Under the pieces are notes generated by a model that ran no database searches, was not told the DNA's origin, and worked only from the letters and a program-made list of their open reading frames with translations. A DNA stretch of 64,000 nt from Bordetella genomosp. 9 (GTDB taxonomy: Bacteria > Pseudomonadota > Gammaproteobacteria > Burkholderiales > Burkholderiaceae_B): contig NZ_CP021109.1 in NCBI RefSeq assembly GCF_002119725.1, positions 496,001-560,000 on the forward strand. The letters are read 5' to 3'. The position numbers and the translations under genes are program-made. Positions 47,592-56,411 of this stretch are shown here, piece by piece; within the stretch, counting starts at the first letter, position 1; each line of letters opens with the position of its first letter.

Positions 47592-48163
47592 TGTTTCGCG
47601 GTTGGCGCGCCGCCATGACGGCGGCGCTTTGCATGGTGCTGGCGGCGTGTGCCACGCCGGACCGGATCGCCGGCAGCGGCGCCGCGGGCGAGTTTTCCCG
47701 CGTCGGCCGGTTCGCGCTGACGGTCACCGCCGACGATGGCAAGCAGGACGCGGTTCAAGGCGGCTTCTCCTGGCTGGATGACGGACGCCGCTATGTCCTC
47801 GATCTGACCAATCCGCTGGGCGCCACGCAGGCGCGGGTGGAAGGACGTCCCGGCATGGCCGTGTTGAACAAATCCGATGGCACCCGGCTGCAGGCGCAGG
47901 ACCCCGACGGGCTCGTGGAGGACGCCATCGGCAGCCGCGTGCCGGTTTCCGGCCTGCGCGATTGGCTGCGCGGGCGCCTGGCGCCGACGCCGCCCGCCAC
48001 CCACGTGGAGCGCGATACCGAGCGGCGGCCGGTATCCTTCGACCAGGGCGGCTGGCAGGCCCGGTTGTCCCGCTACGACGCGCTGGGGCCCCAGGTGCTG
48101 GTGCTGGAACGCAAGGAACCGGACCGGCGCATTCTGCTGCGCCTGGTCGTGAATCCCTCCTGA
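47591..48163 (+). CDS. lolB: Outer-membrane lipoprotein LolB
   Basis: Receives lipoproteins from LolA and inserts them in the outer membrane. The 190 residues have a lipoprotein signal ending MVLAACATPD, with the acylated cysteine at residue 20. The mature LolB fold follows, with GRFALTVTADDGKQDAVQGGFSWLDDGRRYVLDLTNPLGATQARV. ATG 47591 overlaps the TPR stop (TGATG); a GTG at 47588 would add one residue. The lolB-ispE pairing is conserved in Proteobacteria. Confidence 0.93.
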   Translation: MFRGWRAAMTAALCMVLAACATPDRIAGSGAAGEFSRVGRFALTVTADDGKQDAVQGGFSWLDDGRRYVLDLTNPLGATQARVEGRPGMAVLNKSDGTRLQAQDPDGLVEDAIGSRVPVSGLRDWLRGRLAPTPPATHVERDTERRPVSFDQGGWQARLSRYDALGPQVLVLERKEPDRRILLRLVVNPS

Positions 48164-48166
48164 ACC

Positions 48167-49132
48167 GTGAACCTGTACGACGTTCCGGCTCCCGCCAAAA
48201 TCAATCTGTTTCTTCACGTCGTCGGCCGCCGCGCCGACGGCTATCACCTGCTGCAAACGGTTTTCCGCTTCATCGGGCTGGCTGATACGCTGCATTTCGA
48301 ATCCCGGGCCGACGGCGCCATCGTCCGGGAAGAGCCGTTGCCCGGCGTGCCGCCGGAAAACGACCTGACGGTGCGCGCCGCGCGCGCCTTGCAGGCAGCC
48401 GCCGGCGTGCGCCAGGGGGTATCGATCCGAGTGGAAAAACGCATTCCCATGGGTGGCGGGCTGGGCGGCGGCTCAAGCGATGCGGCCAGCACACTGATCG
48501 CATTGAACCGTTTATGGAACACGGGTTTGTCCCGCGCCGAGCTGATGCGGCTGGCCTTGCCGTTGGGCGCCGACGTGCCAGTGTTCGTTTTCGGCCAGCC
48601 CGCATTCGCCGAAGGGGTGGGCGAAGTTTTGACTGCCGTCCCGCTGCCGGAACGCGCGTATCTGATCGCGCAGCCGGACGCCACCGTGCCGACGCCGGCC
48701 GTGTTCGCGGATCCCGATTTGACAAGGGATACGCCATGTATCACAATAGCGGACTTTCTTGCTTCGTCGCGTTTCGAAGCCAGCGCAGGCAGCGATCCGG
48801 TTGACCGATCCTTTTCTGCATTTGGCCGAAACGACCTCGAGCCGGTTGTCTTCAAGCGTTATCCTGAAGTCCTTCGGGCGGCGCGCTGGCTGGCAGACCA
48901 GGGTCTTGGTATCGATGTGCGCATGTCCGGGTCCGGCGCCTGTCTTTTCGCCGAATTTCCGGATTTGTCCTCAGCGATTTTGGCGGAGCGCGAAATAGCC
49001 GCTACAATGCGCGTCGCCGGTAAAATGGCGGAGACGTCGCAGGCAATGCAAGAGCCGCCAGTGCGGTTCCGGTTGGTGCAGGCAAGCCCTGGGTTGATCG
49101 AGCATCCGTTGCGGCACTGGATTGCTAGCTAG
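48167..49132 (+). CDS. ispE: 4-diphosphocytidyl-2-C-methyl-D-erythritol kinase
   Basis: GHMP kinase of the MEP isoprenoid pathway. The 321 residues show the substrate motif [20 protein letters not shown], the ATP-binding [13 protein letters not shown] (about residues 97-109) and the third motif [12 protein letters not shown]. The length exceeds E. coli IspE (283) because of an Asp/Ser-rich insert around residues 190-230. GTG 48167 follows the lolB stop by 3 bases. A tRNA-Gln gene starts 1 base after the stop, so they probably share a transcript. Confidence 0.95.
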   Translation: MNLYDVPAPAKINLFLHVVGRRADGYHLLQTVFRFIGLADTLHFESRADGAIVREEPLPGVPPENDLTVRAARALQAAAGVRQGVSIRVEKRIPMGGGLGGGSSDAASTLIALNRLWNTGLSRAELMRLALPLGADVPVFVFGQPAFAEGVGEVLTAVPLPERAYLIAQPDATVPTPAVFADPDLTRDTPCITIADFLASSRFEASAGSDPVDRSFSAFGRNDLEPVVFKRYPEVLRAARWLADQGLGIDVRMSGSGACLFAEFPDLSSAILAEREIAATMRVAGKMAETSQAMQEPPVRFRLVQASPGLIEHPLRHWIAS

Positions 49133-49133
49133 T

Positions 49134-49207
49134 TGGGGAGTCGCCAAGTTGGTTAAGGCACCGGATTTTGATTCCGGCATGCGAAGGTTCGAATCCTTCC
49201 TCCCCAG
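49134..49207 (+). tRNA. tRNA-Gln (anticodon TTG)
   Basis: All arms pair. The acceptor is TGGGGAG (49134-49140) with CTCCCCA (49200-49206). The anticodon stem is CCGGA (49161-49165) with TCCGG, and the anticodon TTG lies at 49168-49170. The T arm is GAAGG-TTCGAAT-CCTTC. The discriminator base is G at 49207. The next bases are CCC, not CCA, so the 3' CCA appears not to be encoded. It lies one base after ispE and is followed by a strong hairpin terminator. Confidence 0.96.
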
Positions 49208-49220
49208 CCCAACGATTTAG

Positions 49221-49274
49221 AAAAAGCTGTTGAACGCGCCTATTCCTTTTCGGCACAAGTTCAGCAGCTTTTTT
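49221..49274 (+). terminator. Rho-independent terminator after tRNA-Gln
   Basis: AAAGCTGTTGAAC (49223-49235) pairs with GTTCAGCAGCTTT (49259-49271), with one G-T wobble and a 23-base loop, followed by a T run up to 49274. It would end the TPR-lolB-ispE-tRNA transcript 34 bases before prs. Confidence 0.85.
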
Positions 49275-49308
49275 GTTTTGCGATCGAAACGACCATAGCG
49301 TCTGCATC

Positions 49309-50259
49309 ATGACAAAAGATAGTTTCATGATTTTCACCGGCACGGCCAACACCCGTCTGGCCGTCGACGTTGCCAATCATCTGGACATGTCATTGGGCAA
49401 GATGACCGTCGGTCGTTTTTCCGATGGCGAAGTCATGGTGGAAATCAACGAAAACGTCCGCGGCAAGGACGTGTTCGTGCTGCAGCCAACCTGTGCGCCC
49501 ACCAACGACAACCTGATGGAAATCATGGTCATGGTGGATGCGCTGCGCCGGGCGTCCGCCGGCCGCATTACCGCCGCCATTCCGTATTTCGGCTACGCCC
49601 GCCAGGACCGCCGCCCGCGTTCGGCGCGCGTCGCCATCTCGGCCAAGGTCGTGGCGAACATGCTGCAGGTCGCGGGCGTGGACCGCGTGCTGACGATGGA
49701 CCTGCATGCCGACCAGATCCAGGGGTTCTTCGATATTCCGGTGGACAACATTTACGCCGGTCCGATCCTGCTGGGCGATATCTGGCGCCGCAATTTCTCG
49801 AACCTGGTGGTGGTGTCGCCCGATATCGGCGGCGTGGTGCGCGCCCGCGCGCTGGCCAAGCAGCTCGAAGCGGACCTTGCCATCATCGACAAGCGGCGGC
49901 CGCGCGCCAACGTGTCGGAAGTGATGAACATCATTGGCGAAGTCGATGGCCGTACCTGCATCATCATGGACGACATGGTGGACACTGCCGGCACGCTGTG
50001 CAAGGCCGCGCAGGCGCTGAAAGAGCGGGGCGCAGGCGCTGTCTATGCCTATTGCACGCACCCCGTGCTGTCGGGCGGGGCGGTGGACCGTATCGAAGGC
50101 TCGGAGCTGGACGAACTGGTCGTCACCGACACCATCCCGCTGTCCGAGCGCGCGCGGCAGGTGGGCAAGATCCGCCAACTGTCCTGCGCCGGTCTGCTCG
50201 GCGAAACCATATTGCGTATTTCCAACGCGGAATCGGTCAGCTCGCTTTTCGCCGACTGA
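49309..50259 (+). CDS. prs: Ribose-phosphate pyrophosphokinase
   Basis: Makes phosphoribosyl pyrophosphate from ribose 5-phosphate and ATP for nucleotide, His, Trp and NAD synthesis. The 316 residues carry [12 protein letters not shown] near the start, [22 protein letters not shown], the metal-binding [17 protein letters not shown] and the PRPP loop [16 protein letters not shown] 49309 lacks an obvious Shine-Dalgarno sequence, but the start agrees with betaproteobacterial Prs. The open frame upstream runs through the terminator and is not coding. The order ispE-tRNA-Gln-prs-rplY-pth is typical of this class. Confidence 0.97.
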   Translation: MTKDSFMIFTGTANTRLAVDVANHLDMSLGKMTVGRFSDGEVMVEINENVRGKDVFVLQPTCAPTNDNLMEIMVMVDALRRASAGRITAAIPYFGYARQDRRPRSARVAISAKVVANMLQVAGVDRVLTMDLHADQIQGFFDIPVDNIYAGPILLGDIWRRNFSNLVVVSPDIGGVVRARALAKQLEADLAIIDKRRPRANVSEVMNIIGEVDGRTCIIMDDMVDTAGTLCKAAQALKERGAGAVYAYCTHPVLSGGAVDRIEGSELDELVVTDTIPLSERARQVGKIRQLSCAGLLGETILRISNAESVSSLFAD

Positions 50260-50348
50260 ACCGAATCGCGTTTTTCCTTCTCGCTTTCACGCTGGTCGCG
50301 GCGCGGAAGCGGAACGCACGGTCCGCATGGTGCGGTCGTGTTTTTACC

Positions 50349-50366
50349 GGGGCGCGTGCGCGCCCC
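50349..50366 (+). promoter_or_regulatory. Leader hairpin just upstream of rplY
   Basis: GGGGCGC (50349-50355) pairs with GCGCCCC (50360-50366) around a four-base loop. It ends 18 bases before the rplY ATG and about 8 bases before its GGAG. It could be a leader structure for autoregulation by L25, or a processing site in the prs-rplY mRNA. It has no T run. Confidence 0.45.
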
Positions 50367-50383
50367 TCTGTCTGGAGTCATCC

Positions 50384-51004
50384 ATGAAATTCAACGCCAC
50401 TGCGCGTAGCGTTCAGGGTTCGAGTGCGAGCCGCCGCCTGCGCCGCGCGGGCCGGGTCCCCGCCATTGTGTACGGCGCGGGCAGCGAGCCCCTGAACATC
50501 GAACTCGACCACAACGAGATCTACCACGCCCTGCGCAAGGAAGAGTTCCACTCCTCCATCCTCGACATGCAGATCGAGGGCGGCAAGAGCGAACAGGTGC
50601 TGCTGCGCGCCGTTCAATGGCACGCCTACAAGCCGCAAGTCCTGCACGTCGACTTCCAGCGTGTGGACAGCAGCAAGATCCTGCACACCAAAGTGCCGCT
50701 GCACTTCATCAATGCCGAGATCTCGCCGGCCGTCAAGTTGAGCAGCGCCATCATCACCCACGTGATGAACGAACTGGAAGTCGCCTGCCTGCCGGGCGAT
50801 CTGCCGCAGTTCATCGAAGTGGACCTGAGCAAGCTGATCGGCGGCGCTTCGGTGCACCTGTCCGACATTCAGCTGCCCAAGGGCGTGACGTACCTGGCCC
50901 ATGGTGGCGATGCCAACCCGGTGCTGGCGTCCGCGCTGGTCAAGGGCGGCGCCGCGGAAGCCGGGGAAGGCGGCGAAGCGGGCGAGGGCGCTCCGGCGGC
51001 CTGA
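50384..51004 (+). CDS. rplY: 50S ribosomal protein L25/general stress protein Ctc
   Basis: 5S rRNA-binding ribosomal protein bL25 of the longer CTC form. The 206 residues comprise an N-terminal L25 domain (about 1-90, with [31 protein letters not shown]), a C-terminal TL5/CTC beta domain (about 95-185), and an acidic Gly/Glu/Ala tail. ATG 50384 has a GGAG 8-11 bases upstream. The pairing with pth is conserved. Confidence 0.96.
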   Translation: MKFNATARSVQGSSASRRLRRAGRVPAIVYGAGSEPLNIELDHNEIYHALRKEEFHSSILDMQIEGGKSEQVLLRAVQWHAYKPQVLHVDFQRVDSSKILHTKVPLHFINAEISPAVKLSSAIITHVMNELEVACLPGDLPQFIEVDLSKLIGGASVHLSDIQLPKGVTYLAHGGDANPVLASALVKGGAAEAGEGGEAGEGAPAA

Positions 51005-51055
51005 TCGTCCTGATCCCGTGGCGGCGGGCCTGTCTGGCCGCCGCCTATCCTGCGA

Positions 51056-51089
51056 ACCCTGCGTGTGGAATACCATACGCAGGGTTTTT
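51056..51089 (+). terminator. Rho-independent terminator between rplY and pth
   Basis: Perfect 9-bp stem ACCCTGCGT (51056-51064) with ACGCAGGGT (51077-51085), a 12-base loop and a short T run (51085-51089). It stands only 17 bases before the pth start, so it may attenuate rather than fully stop transcription. Confidence 0.75.
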
Positions 51090-51105
51090 CACATCTACGC
51101 CAGTC

Positions 51106-51702
51106 ATGTCCGTACCGATACGCCTGATCGTCGGCCTGGGGAATCCCGGGCCGGAATACGAAACCACCCGCCACAACGCGGGCTTCTGGTTGGCCGATCA
51201 CGTCGCCGACGATATGCGCGCCAGCTTCGCGATGGAAAAGGGCTTTTCCGGCTTCGTCGCCAAGGCGCGGCATGCGGGCGACAACGTGGTGTTGCTGAAA
51301 CCGACCACGTATATGAACCGCTCCGGCCAGTCCGTGGGCGCGCTGGCGCGTTTCTACAAATTCACGCCGGAGCAGATCCTGGTTCTGCACGATGAACTGG
51401 ACCTGATGCCGGGCCAGGTCAAGCTGAAACAAGGCGGCGGCCATGCGGGTCACAATGGCCTGCGTGATATCCAGGCTGCCTTGGGCAGCCCGGCATTCTG
51501 GCGGCTGCGGATCGGCATCGGCCATCCCAGGACGCTCGGCCTGGCGCAGCAGGTGGCCGACTTCGTGCTGCATGCGCCCCGGCGCGACGAGATGACCGGC
51601 ATCGAGGCCGTGATCCATCGCTGCCGCGCCGTCATGCCGCTGCTGCTCGATGGCGAATTCACGCGGGCCACGCAGCAATTGCATCGAGAAAACGAGGGCT
51701 GA
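51106..51702 (+). CDS. pth: Peptidyl-tRNA hydrolase
   Basis: Releases peptides from peptidyl-tRNA dropped off ribosomes. The 198 residues have the family signature [22 protein letters not shown] with catalytic His23. [16 protein letters not shown], the [27 protein letters not shown] block and GHP are also seen. It begins with ATG 51106, after the rplY hairpin, and precedes the CPBP protease gene by two bases. Confidence 0.96.
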   Translation: MSVPIRLIVGLGNPGPEYETTRHNAGFWLADHVADDMRASFAMEKGFSGFVAKARHAGDNVVLLKPTTYMNRSGQSVGALARFYKFTPEQILVLHDELDLMPGQVKLKQGGGHAGHNGLRDIQAALGSPAFWRLRIGIGHPRTLGLAQQVADFVLHAPRRDEMTGIEAVIHRCRAVMPLLLDGEFTRATQQLHRENEG

Positions 51703-51704
51703 CG

Positions 51705-52472
51705 ATGCCGCCGAACCGACGGGGCGCCCTGCCGCGATTGCGCGCCGATATCGCCGACTTCTGGCGCTTCGTGCGCCGCCCCACGCTGCGCCGCTTGCCC
51801 CCGCGGCGGCAGGGCGCGAGCCTGGGCACGGATTGGAAGCCCCCCGTGCCCGCGCGCCGGCTGCTCGCCTGGGTCGCCTTGCTGTGGGGTATCAACCTGT
51901 TCGCCTTGGGGCCGCTGGCGGTGGCGGTCGCGGCGTTGGGCGGCGCCCATCACAAGCTGGAAATGGGCGCCATTCCCTGGTTCACCGCCATCGTATGGGC
52001 GCCGGTCGTGGAAGAGATGCTCTTTCGCTACGGTCTGCGCCGGCCGGCGCAGGCGTTGTGGGCGGTTCCTCTGATGATCTGGCCATTGCTGCACGGACCA
52101 GGGCCGCTTACCGCCACGGTGGTTGTCGGGGTGCTGGCCCTGGTGCTGGTTGCCCAGCGGCGAAGCATGGTGTCGCGCCGGCAATGGCACTGGGCTTGGC
52201 GCCGGCGCTATGTGCGGCATTTTCCCTGGGTGCTGCATGGAGCGGCGCTGGTGTTCGCCGGCATGCACCTGGGCAACTTCTACCTGAACCACACGCCGTT
52301 GTGGCTGATGCCGGTACTCGTCCTGCCGCAATGGCTGACCGGCCTGGTGCTCAGCTGGATGCGCACCCGGCGCGGGATCGGCGCCTCGATGGCCATGCAC
52401 GCCATGTTCAACGCGGGGCCGGTGCTGGTCGTGCTCGCGTTGCTCAAGTGGGCGCCGCAGCTGGTGACGTAG
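51705..52472 (+). CDS. CPBP-family intramembrane metalloprotease-like protein
   Basis: A 255-residue membrane protein with about six hydrophobic segments. The CPBP/Abi (CAAX-protease) motif 1 is VVEEMLFRYGLRR (EExxxR) at about residues 101-113. Motif 2 is FAGMHLGNF, and the third is HAMFNAG near the end. A basic N-terminal stretch of about 45 residues precedes the first helix. Prokaryotic substrates of the family are mostly unknown. It starts two bases after the pth stop and is probably translated from the same mRNA. Confidence 0.85.
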   Translation: MPPNRRGALPRLRADIADFWRFVRRPTLRRLPPRRQGASLGTDWKPPVPARRLLAWVALLWGINLFALGPLAVAVAALGGAHHKLEMGAIPWFTAIVWAPVVEEMLFRYGLRRPAQALWAVPLMIWPLLHGPGPLTATVVVGVLALVLVAQRRSMVSRRQWHWAWRRRYVRHFPWVLHGAALVFAGMHLGNFYLNHTPLWLMPVLVLPQWLTGLVLSWMRTRRGIGASMAMHAMFNAGPVLVVLALLKWAPQLVT

Positions 52473-52608
52473 GACAGGCCGCCGCGGCGCGTGGCTGATC
52501 CAGCTCCCCGGCGGCACCTCTTGCGGGCCGGGAACGCTTTTCCTTTTTGAAAGCCGAGCCGGCATCGGCGAGATTCTTGTCGCGTCGTCCGCGGTCGGTA
52601 AGCACAAG

Positions 52609-53478
52609 TCAACTCGACTCCAGGCTCGGACCGCGCTTCAAGGTGCCTAATGTGACTCCATCCTTGTTCTTCCATTCGGTCCAGCCGTTAGCGGCTGAGC
52701 CACAGACCACGGCTGCCGCAGCGCTAGGAGATTCGAAAAGAACGTTCTCTTTGAAGACTAGAAAGCCGTCATCAATTGCCGCTTTCCCTTGGTCGATGAG
52801 ACTTTGTCTGAGGTTGAAATAATGATGCGATGTGAAGGAGGCAGTCGGCGTGCCTTTCCCTTTGGCGCCTTTGAGCACAACAAATCCTTCGGACGTATAT
52901 TCGCCCAAGGCTGCGTTGCCTGCGCGCGGACAGAAGAACAGCTCTTGGTGCTCCGATTCCTGCGAAACCAACGGTTCAAAAATGCGATGGCCTAATGCGG
53001 CCGTCAGGATCCGCGTGGTTTCTAACATTTCTAGACATTCCGCCTCTAGTGGAGGCGGCGTATATGGTTTGCTGCCATCATTCCCGTTGATAGTGGCACA
53101 CCTGCCTACATTCTTTGCTTCCTGGATGCACAACCATTCCAGAAAAAGGGCATGCGTTTGCGTTAGATTGTTCGTCTTGGAGATGAAGATCAACGCTCGT
53201 TGCCAGAAATCCAGCTTAGCGTTGTGCTGATCCAGCCGTTTCCCAATTTCACCGGACTGCCCGATATATATCGATAATCCGCCTTCTTCGCTGGCTCCCA
53301 TCAACACATACACCCCAACGCGCTCGCTTTCTTTGGAAACCCGAAAGTCCTGAAGCAGTGTTCGGGGCACCTCTATTGCCTGGATAATGCGCGTCGTCAA
53401 TTCAGCAATGCGAATCCCCGTTGGATCACCGCCAGGGAGGAAAATCTGGATGGTTTTGGCCAGGTCTTTCTTGTACAT
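52609..53478 (-). CDS. GIY-YIG nuclease-like protein with C-terminal DUF4357
   Basis: A 289-residue protein. A GIY-YIG-like domain spans about 50-125: GVYVLMGASEEGGLSIYIGQSGEIGKRL, then LEWLCIQEAKN with the likely metal-binding Glu. The C-terminal part (about 225-285), with DGFLVFKENVLFESPSAAAAVVCGSAANGWTEWKNKDG, matches the DUF4357 pattern. Proteins of this architecture are common in mobile or defence-associated gene sets, but the function is not established. Its codons are visibly more AT-rich than all neighbours, and it lies in an otherwise conserved pth-ychF interval, so recent transfer is likely. No integrase, repeats or partner methylase is nearby. Confidence 0.82.
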   Translation of the reverse strand: MYKKDLAKTIQIFLPGGDPTGIRIAELTTRIIQAIEVPRTLLQDFRVSKESERVGVYVLMGASEEGGLSIYIGQSGEIGKRLDQHNAKLDFWQRALIFISKTNNLTQTHALFLEWLCIQEAKNVGRCATINGNDGSKPYTPPPLEAECLEMLETTRILTAALGHRIFEPLVSQESEHQELFFCPRAGNAALGEYTSEGFVVLKGAKGKGTPTASFTSHHYFNLRQSLIDQGKAAIDDGFLVFKENVLFESPSAAAAVVCGSAANGWTEWKNKDGVTLGTLKRGPSLESS

Positions 53479-53912
53479 AGTCGTTTCGCTACGGGCTGTC
53501 TCGGTTACGACAGTTTAGGGCGAATCCTATGCCGCACGGCTGCGATGCGCAGCGGCCATGGTTTTTGTATGAAGCTGACTCGGCTTCTACATGGCAAAGG
53601 CAATAACGCTATGGGTCCAAGTGGTGACGTTGGCGATCATCCCAGGGGGCGGGACGGCATGGGATGCCTACTAAAAACGTCCGGCACTTCGCCCGCCGAA
53701 ATCGACTTCCTTCCCGGCGCGTCCTTTGTGGTCCTTGCACCGGGCGTTTGGCGGCTACAATCGCTTTATGTGGAAAATAGGGCACATCAGGGCGGAACGG
53801 CGTCCAGTCGCAGCAGATCGCATGTCTAGACGATCGCTACGATGGCACGGTTTGCCGCGTTCTATGGCGGCTCCGCCGTGCTGCTCAATGTGCTGACTCA
53901 TCAAGGATTTTC
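53479..53912. other. Non-coding stretch upstream of ychF
   Basis: A gap of 434 bases. A short open frame at 53545-53829 has no ribosome binding site or protein-like composition, and I do not support it. The left part has the lower GC of the GIY-YIG gene. A promoter-like TTGCAC (53735-53740) and TACAAT (53756-53761), with 15-base spacing, may serve ychF. Nothing else is recognised. Confidence 0.45.
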
Positions 53913-55004
53913 ATGGCTCTGCAATGCGGCATCGTCGGCCTGCCCAACGTTGGCAAATCGACGCTTTTCAACGCCCTGACGAAGGCCGGTATCCCGGCGG
54001 AAAACTATCCCTTCTGCACGATCGAGCCCAATGTGGGGGTCGTGGAAGTGCCCGATCCGCGCCTGCAGAAGCTGGCCGAAATCGTTTCGCCCGAGCGCAT
54101 CGTGCCGGCGACCGTGGAGTTCGTGGACATTGCCGGTCTGGTGGCGGGCGCCAGCCAGGGCGAGGGCCTGGGCAATCAGTTTCTGTCGCACATCCGCGAA
54201 ACCGACGCCATCGTGAACGTGGTCCGCTGCTTCGAGAACCCGAATGTGGTGCATGTGGCCGGCAAGGTGGATCCCATTGCCGACATCGAAGTGATCGAGA
54301 CCGAACTGGCGCTGGCCGACCTGCAGACCGCTGAAAAGGCGATGCATCGCCATACCAAGACTGCACGTTCCGGCGACAAGGAGGCCCAGCGTCTGGTCGC
54401 GGCCTTGGAAAAGTGCGTGGCGCAATTGAACGAAGCCAAACCCATCCGGACGCTGGACCTGACGGACGAAGAGCGCGCGCTGATCGCGCCCCTGTGCTTC
54501 ATCACCTCCAAGCCGGCCATGTATGTCGGCAACGTCAACGACGACGGCTTCACCGACAATCCGCTGCTGGATCGCCTGACGGAATTCGCCAAATCGCGCA
54601 ACGCGCCGGTCGTGGCGATCTGCGCGGCCATCGAATCGGAGATCGTCGATCTGCCGGAAGAAGACCGCGCCGCCTTCCTGGCCGACATGGGCATGGAAGA
54701 GCCGGGCCTGAACCGGCTGATCCGCGCGGCGTTCAAACTGCTGGGCCTGCAGACCTACTTCACCGCGGGCGTGAAGGAAGTGCGCGCCTGGACGGTGCGT
54801 ATCGGCGCCACTGCGCCGCAGGCGGCGGGCGTCATCCATACCGATTTCGAGCGCGGCTTCATTCGCGCGCAGACCATTTCATACGACGACTTCATCGCCT
54901 ACAAGGGCGAGCAGGGCGCGAAGGAAGCGGGCAAGATGCGGGCGGAAGGCAAGGACTATGTCGTCCAGGACGGGGATGTGATGAACTTCCTGTTCAACGT
55001 GTGA
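53913..55004 (+). CDS. ychF: Redox-regulated ATPase YchF
   Basis: Obg-family P-loop protein that binds ATP rather than GTP and associates with ribosomes and stress responses. The 363 residues start [20 protein letters not shown] (G1). [29 protein letters not shown] (G2/G3) and the NVNDD region in place of the NKxD motif, as in YchF, follow. The C-terminal TGS domain (about 278-361) ends MNFLFNV. The AAGGA ribosome binding site lies 7-11 bases before ATG 53913. Length equals E. coli YchF. Confidence 0.97.
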   Translation: MALQCGIVGLPNVGKSTLFNALTKAGIPAENYPFCTIEPNVGVVEVPDPRLQKLAEIVSPERIVPATVEFVDIAGLVAGASQGEGLGNQFLSHIRETDAIVNVVRCFENPNVVHVAGKVDPIADIEVIETELALADLQTAEKAMHRHTKTARSGDKEAQRLVAALEKCVAQLNEAKPIRTLDLTDEERALIAPLCFITSKPAMYVGNVNDDGFTDNPLLDRLTEFAKSRNAPVVAICAAIESEIVDLPEEDRAAFLADMGMEEPGLNRLIRAAFKLLGLQTYFTAGVKEVRAWTVRIGATAPQAAGVIHTDFERGFIRAQTISYDDFIAYKGEQGAKEAGKMRAEGKDYVVQDGDVMNFLFNV

Positions 55005-55037
55005 TGAAGGGAGCCCCCTGGGCCGCCCGGCTCTGAC

Positions 55038-55063
55038 ATAAACCCGCCTGCTGGCGGGTTTAT
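55038..55063. terminator. Bidirectional terminator between ychF and the MFS gene
   Basis: Perfect 11-bp stem ATAAACCCGCC (55038-55048) with GGCGGGTTTAT (55053-55063) and loop TGCT. The A and T ends give short U tracts in both directions, suiting the convergent ychF and MFS genes. Confidence 0.75.
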
Positions 55064-55088
55064 CGTTCCGGCAGCCTTGCGCCTACGC

Positions 55089-56279
55089 CTACACCTGCAC
55101 CGCCCGGCCTCGCACCGAAGACCGCCGTCCTGCCGCCAGCGCCACCATCGCGATGACGATGGGCGGGAAGGCGATCCAGCAGACGACGTCCCAGCCGTAA
55201 TTCGTCAGCACGCCGCCGGACGAGAACGAGCCCAGGACCATGGTGCCGAAGACCAGGAAATCGTTGAACGCCTGCACCTTGTTCTTCTCTTCGGGCCGAT
55301 GGCATTCCAGCACCAGCGCCGATGCGCCGACGAAGCCGAAGTTCCAGCCCAGTCCGAGCAGCGTCAGCGATGCCCAGAAGTGATGGACGGTAAGTCCGCT
55401 CAGTCCGGCAGCGGCGGCGGCCGCGGTCAGCAGCAGGCCGGCCATCACGACGCGGGAAGCGCCGAAGCGCGAAATCAGGCGTCCGGTGAAGAAGCTGGGG
55501 CCGTACATGGCGATGACGTGCCATTGCAGTCCCAGGTTGGACGCTTCCTGCGGCAGGCCGCATAGCCGCATCGCCAGGGGCGCGGAGGTCATCAGGAAGT
55601 TCATCAGGGTGTAGCTGATGACGCCGCAGATGGCGGCGACGATGAAGGCGGGCTGGCGGATGATTTCGGACAGCGGGCGGCCGGCGGCGTTTTCCGCGGC
55701 GGTCGGCACGGGAAGCTTGACGCCCATCAGGATGCCGGCGCTGAGCAACGCCACGGCGGCCTGCGCGAAGTAGGTGACGGCGAACATGTGGGGCGGCCAC
55801 AGATTCATGGTGTAGGTGACCAGCTGCGGTCCCAGCACCCCGGCCAGGATGCCGGCCGCCATGACGGTGGATAGCGCCCGGGCGCGATTCGCCGGCGGCA
55901 CGCCGTCGGCGGCGGCGAAGCGGAAGGTCAGCACCACGGCGGCGTAGGCGCCGCCGAACAGCATGGCGGCGTTGAAGAGCCAGAAGTTTCCGGCCAGGAT
56001 GGCCAGCGCCGATAGCAGGCCGACCAGCACGCCGCACGCGGTGCCGAGCAGGAAGGCGGCCCGCCTGCCGTAGCGTTGGGCGATGGCGCCGGCGGGCAGG
56101 GTGGACAGCGCCATGCCGACGACGAAGATCGAGATCGGCATGGTGGCGAGCGATTTGTCCGGCGCCAGCGTGTCGCCGATGATGGCCGCCGTGGCGTAGA
56201 CGACGGTGGTGTTCGCGCCGGCGAGCGCTTGCGCGGCGGCCAATCGCGCCACGTTGCCTTGAAGAATTGCGGTGCCCAA
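55089..56279 (-). CDS. MFS transporter
   Basis: Major facilitator superfamily inner-membrane carrier of 396 residues with about 12 hydrophobic segments. The motif A-like GAIAQRYGRRAAFLLGTACG lies between helices 2 and 3. Pore-lining RFAAADGVPPANRARALSTVMAAGILAGVLGP resembles the drug/H+ antiporter-like YfkF or riboflavin-type groups. Substrate unknown. The start appears to be TTG at 56277-56279, with a GGA upstream (AGGGACAACGC); no ATG fits better in this frame. It is convergent with ychF and upstream on the strand of nothing related. Confidence 0.82.
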   Translation of the reverse strand: MGTAILQGNVARLAAAQALAGANTTVVYATAAIIGDTLAPDKSLATMPISIFVVGMALSTLPAGAIAQRYGRRAAFLLGTACGVLVGLLSALAILAGNFWLFNAAMLFGGAYAAVVLTFRFAAADGVPPANRARALSTVMAAGILAGVLGPQLVTYTMNLWPPHMFAVTYFAQAAVALLSAGILMGVKLPVPTAAENAAGRPLSEIIRQPAFIVAAICGVISYTLMNFLMTSAPLAMRLCGLPQEASNLGLQWHVIAMYGPSFFTGRLISRFGASRVVMAGLLLTAAAAAAGLSGLTVHHFWASLTLLGLGWNFGFVGASALVLECHRPEEKNKVQAFNDFLVFGTMVLGSFSSGGVLTNYGWDVVCWIAFPPIVIAMVALAAGRRSSVRGRAVQV

Positions 56280-56411
56280 AGCGTTGTCCCTGTTTTCACG
56301 CCGGGCGGCGCCCGGGCGTGGGTGCGGTGCGGTGTCGGCCGCCTGGCCTGCCGCCGGCGCGCGCCGCTCCTCCGTTCTTTCCCAAGCGGGACGATAGCTT
56401 ATTTCTAAAAA

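Noticed and set aside
53545..53829. 94-residue open frame between the GIY-YIG gene and ychF
   Set aside because: No ribosome binding site, no recognisable motif, and it overlaps the likely ychF promoter.
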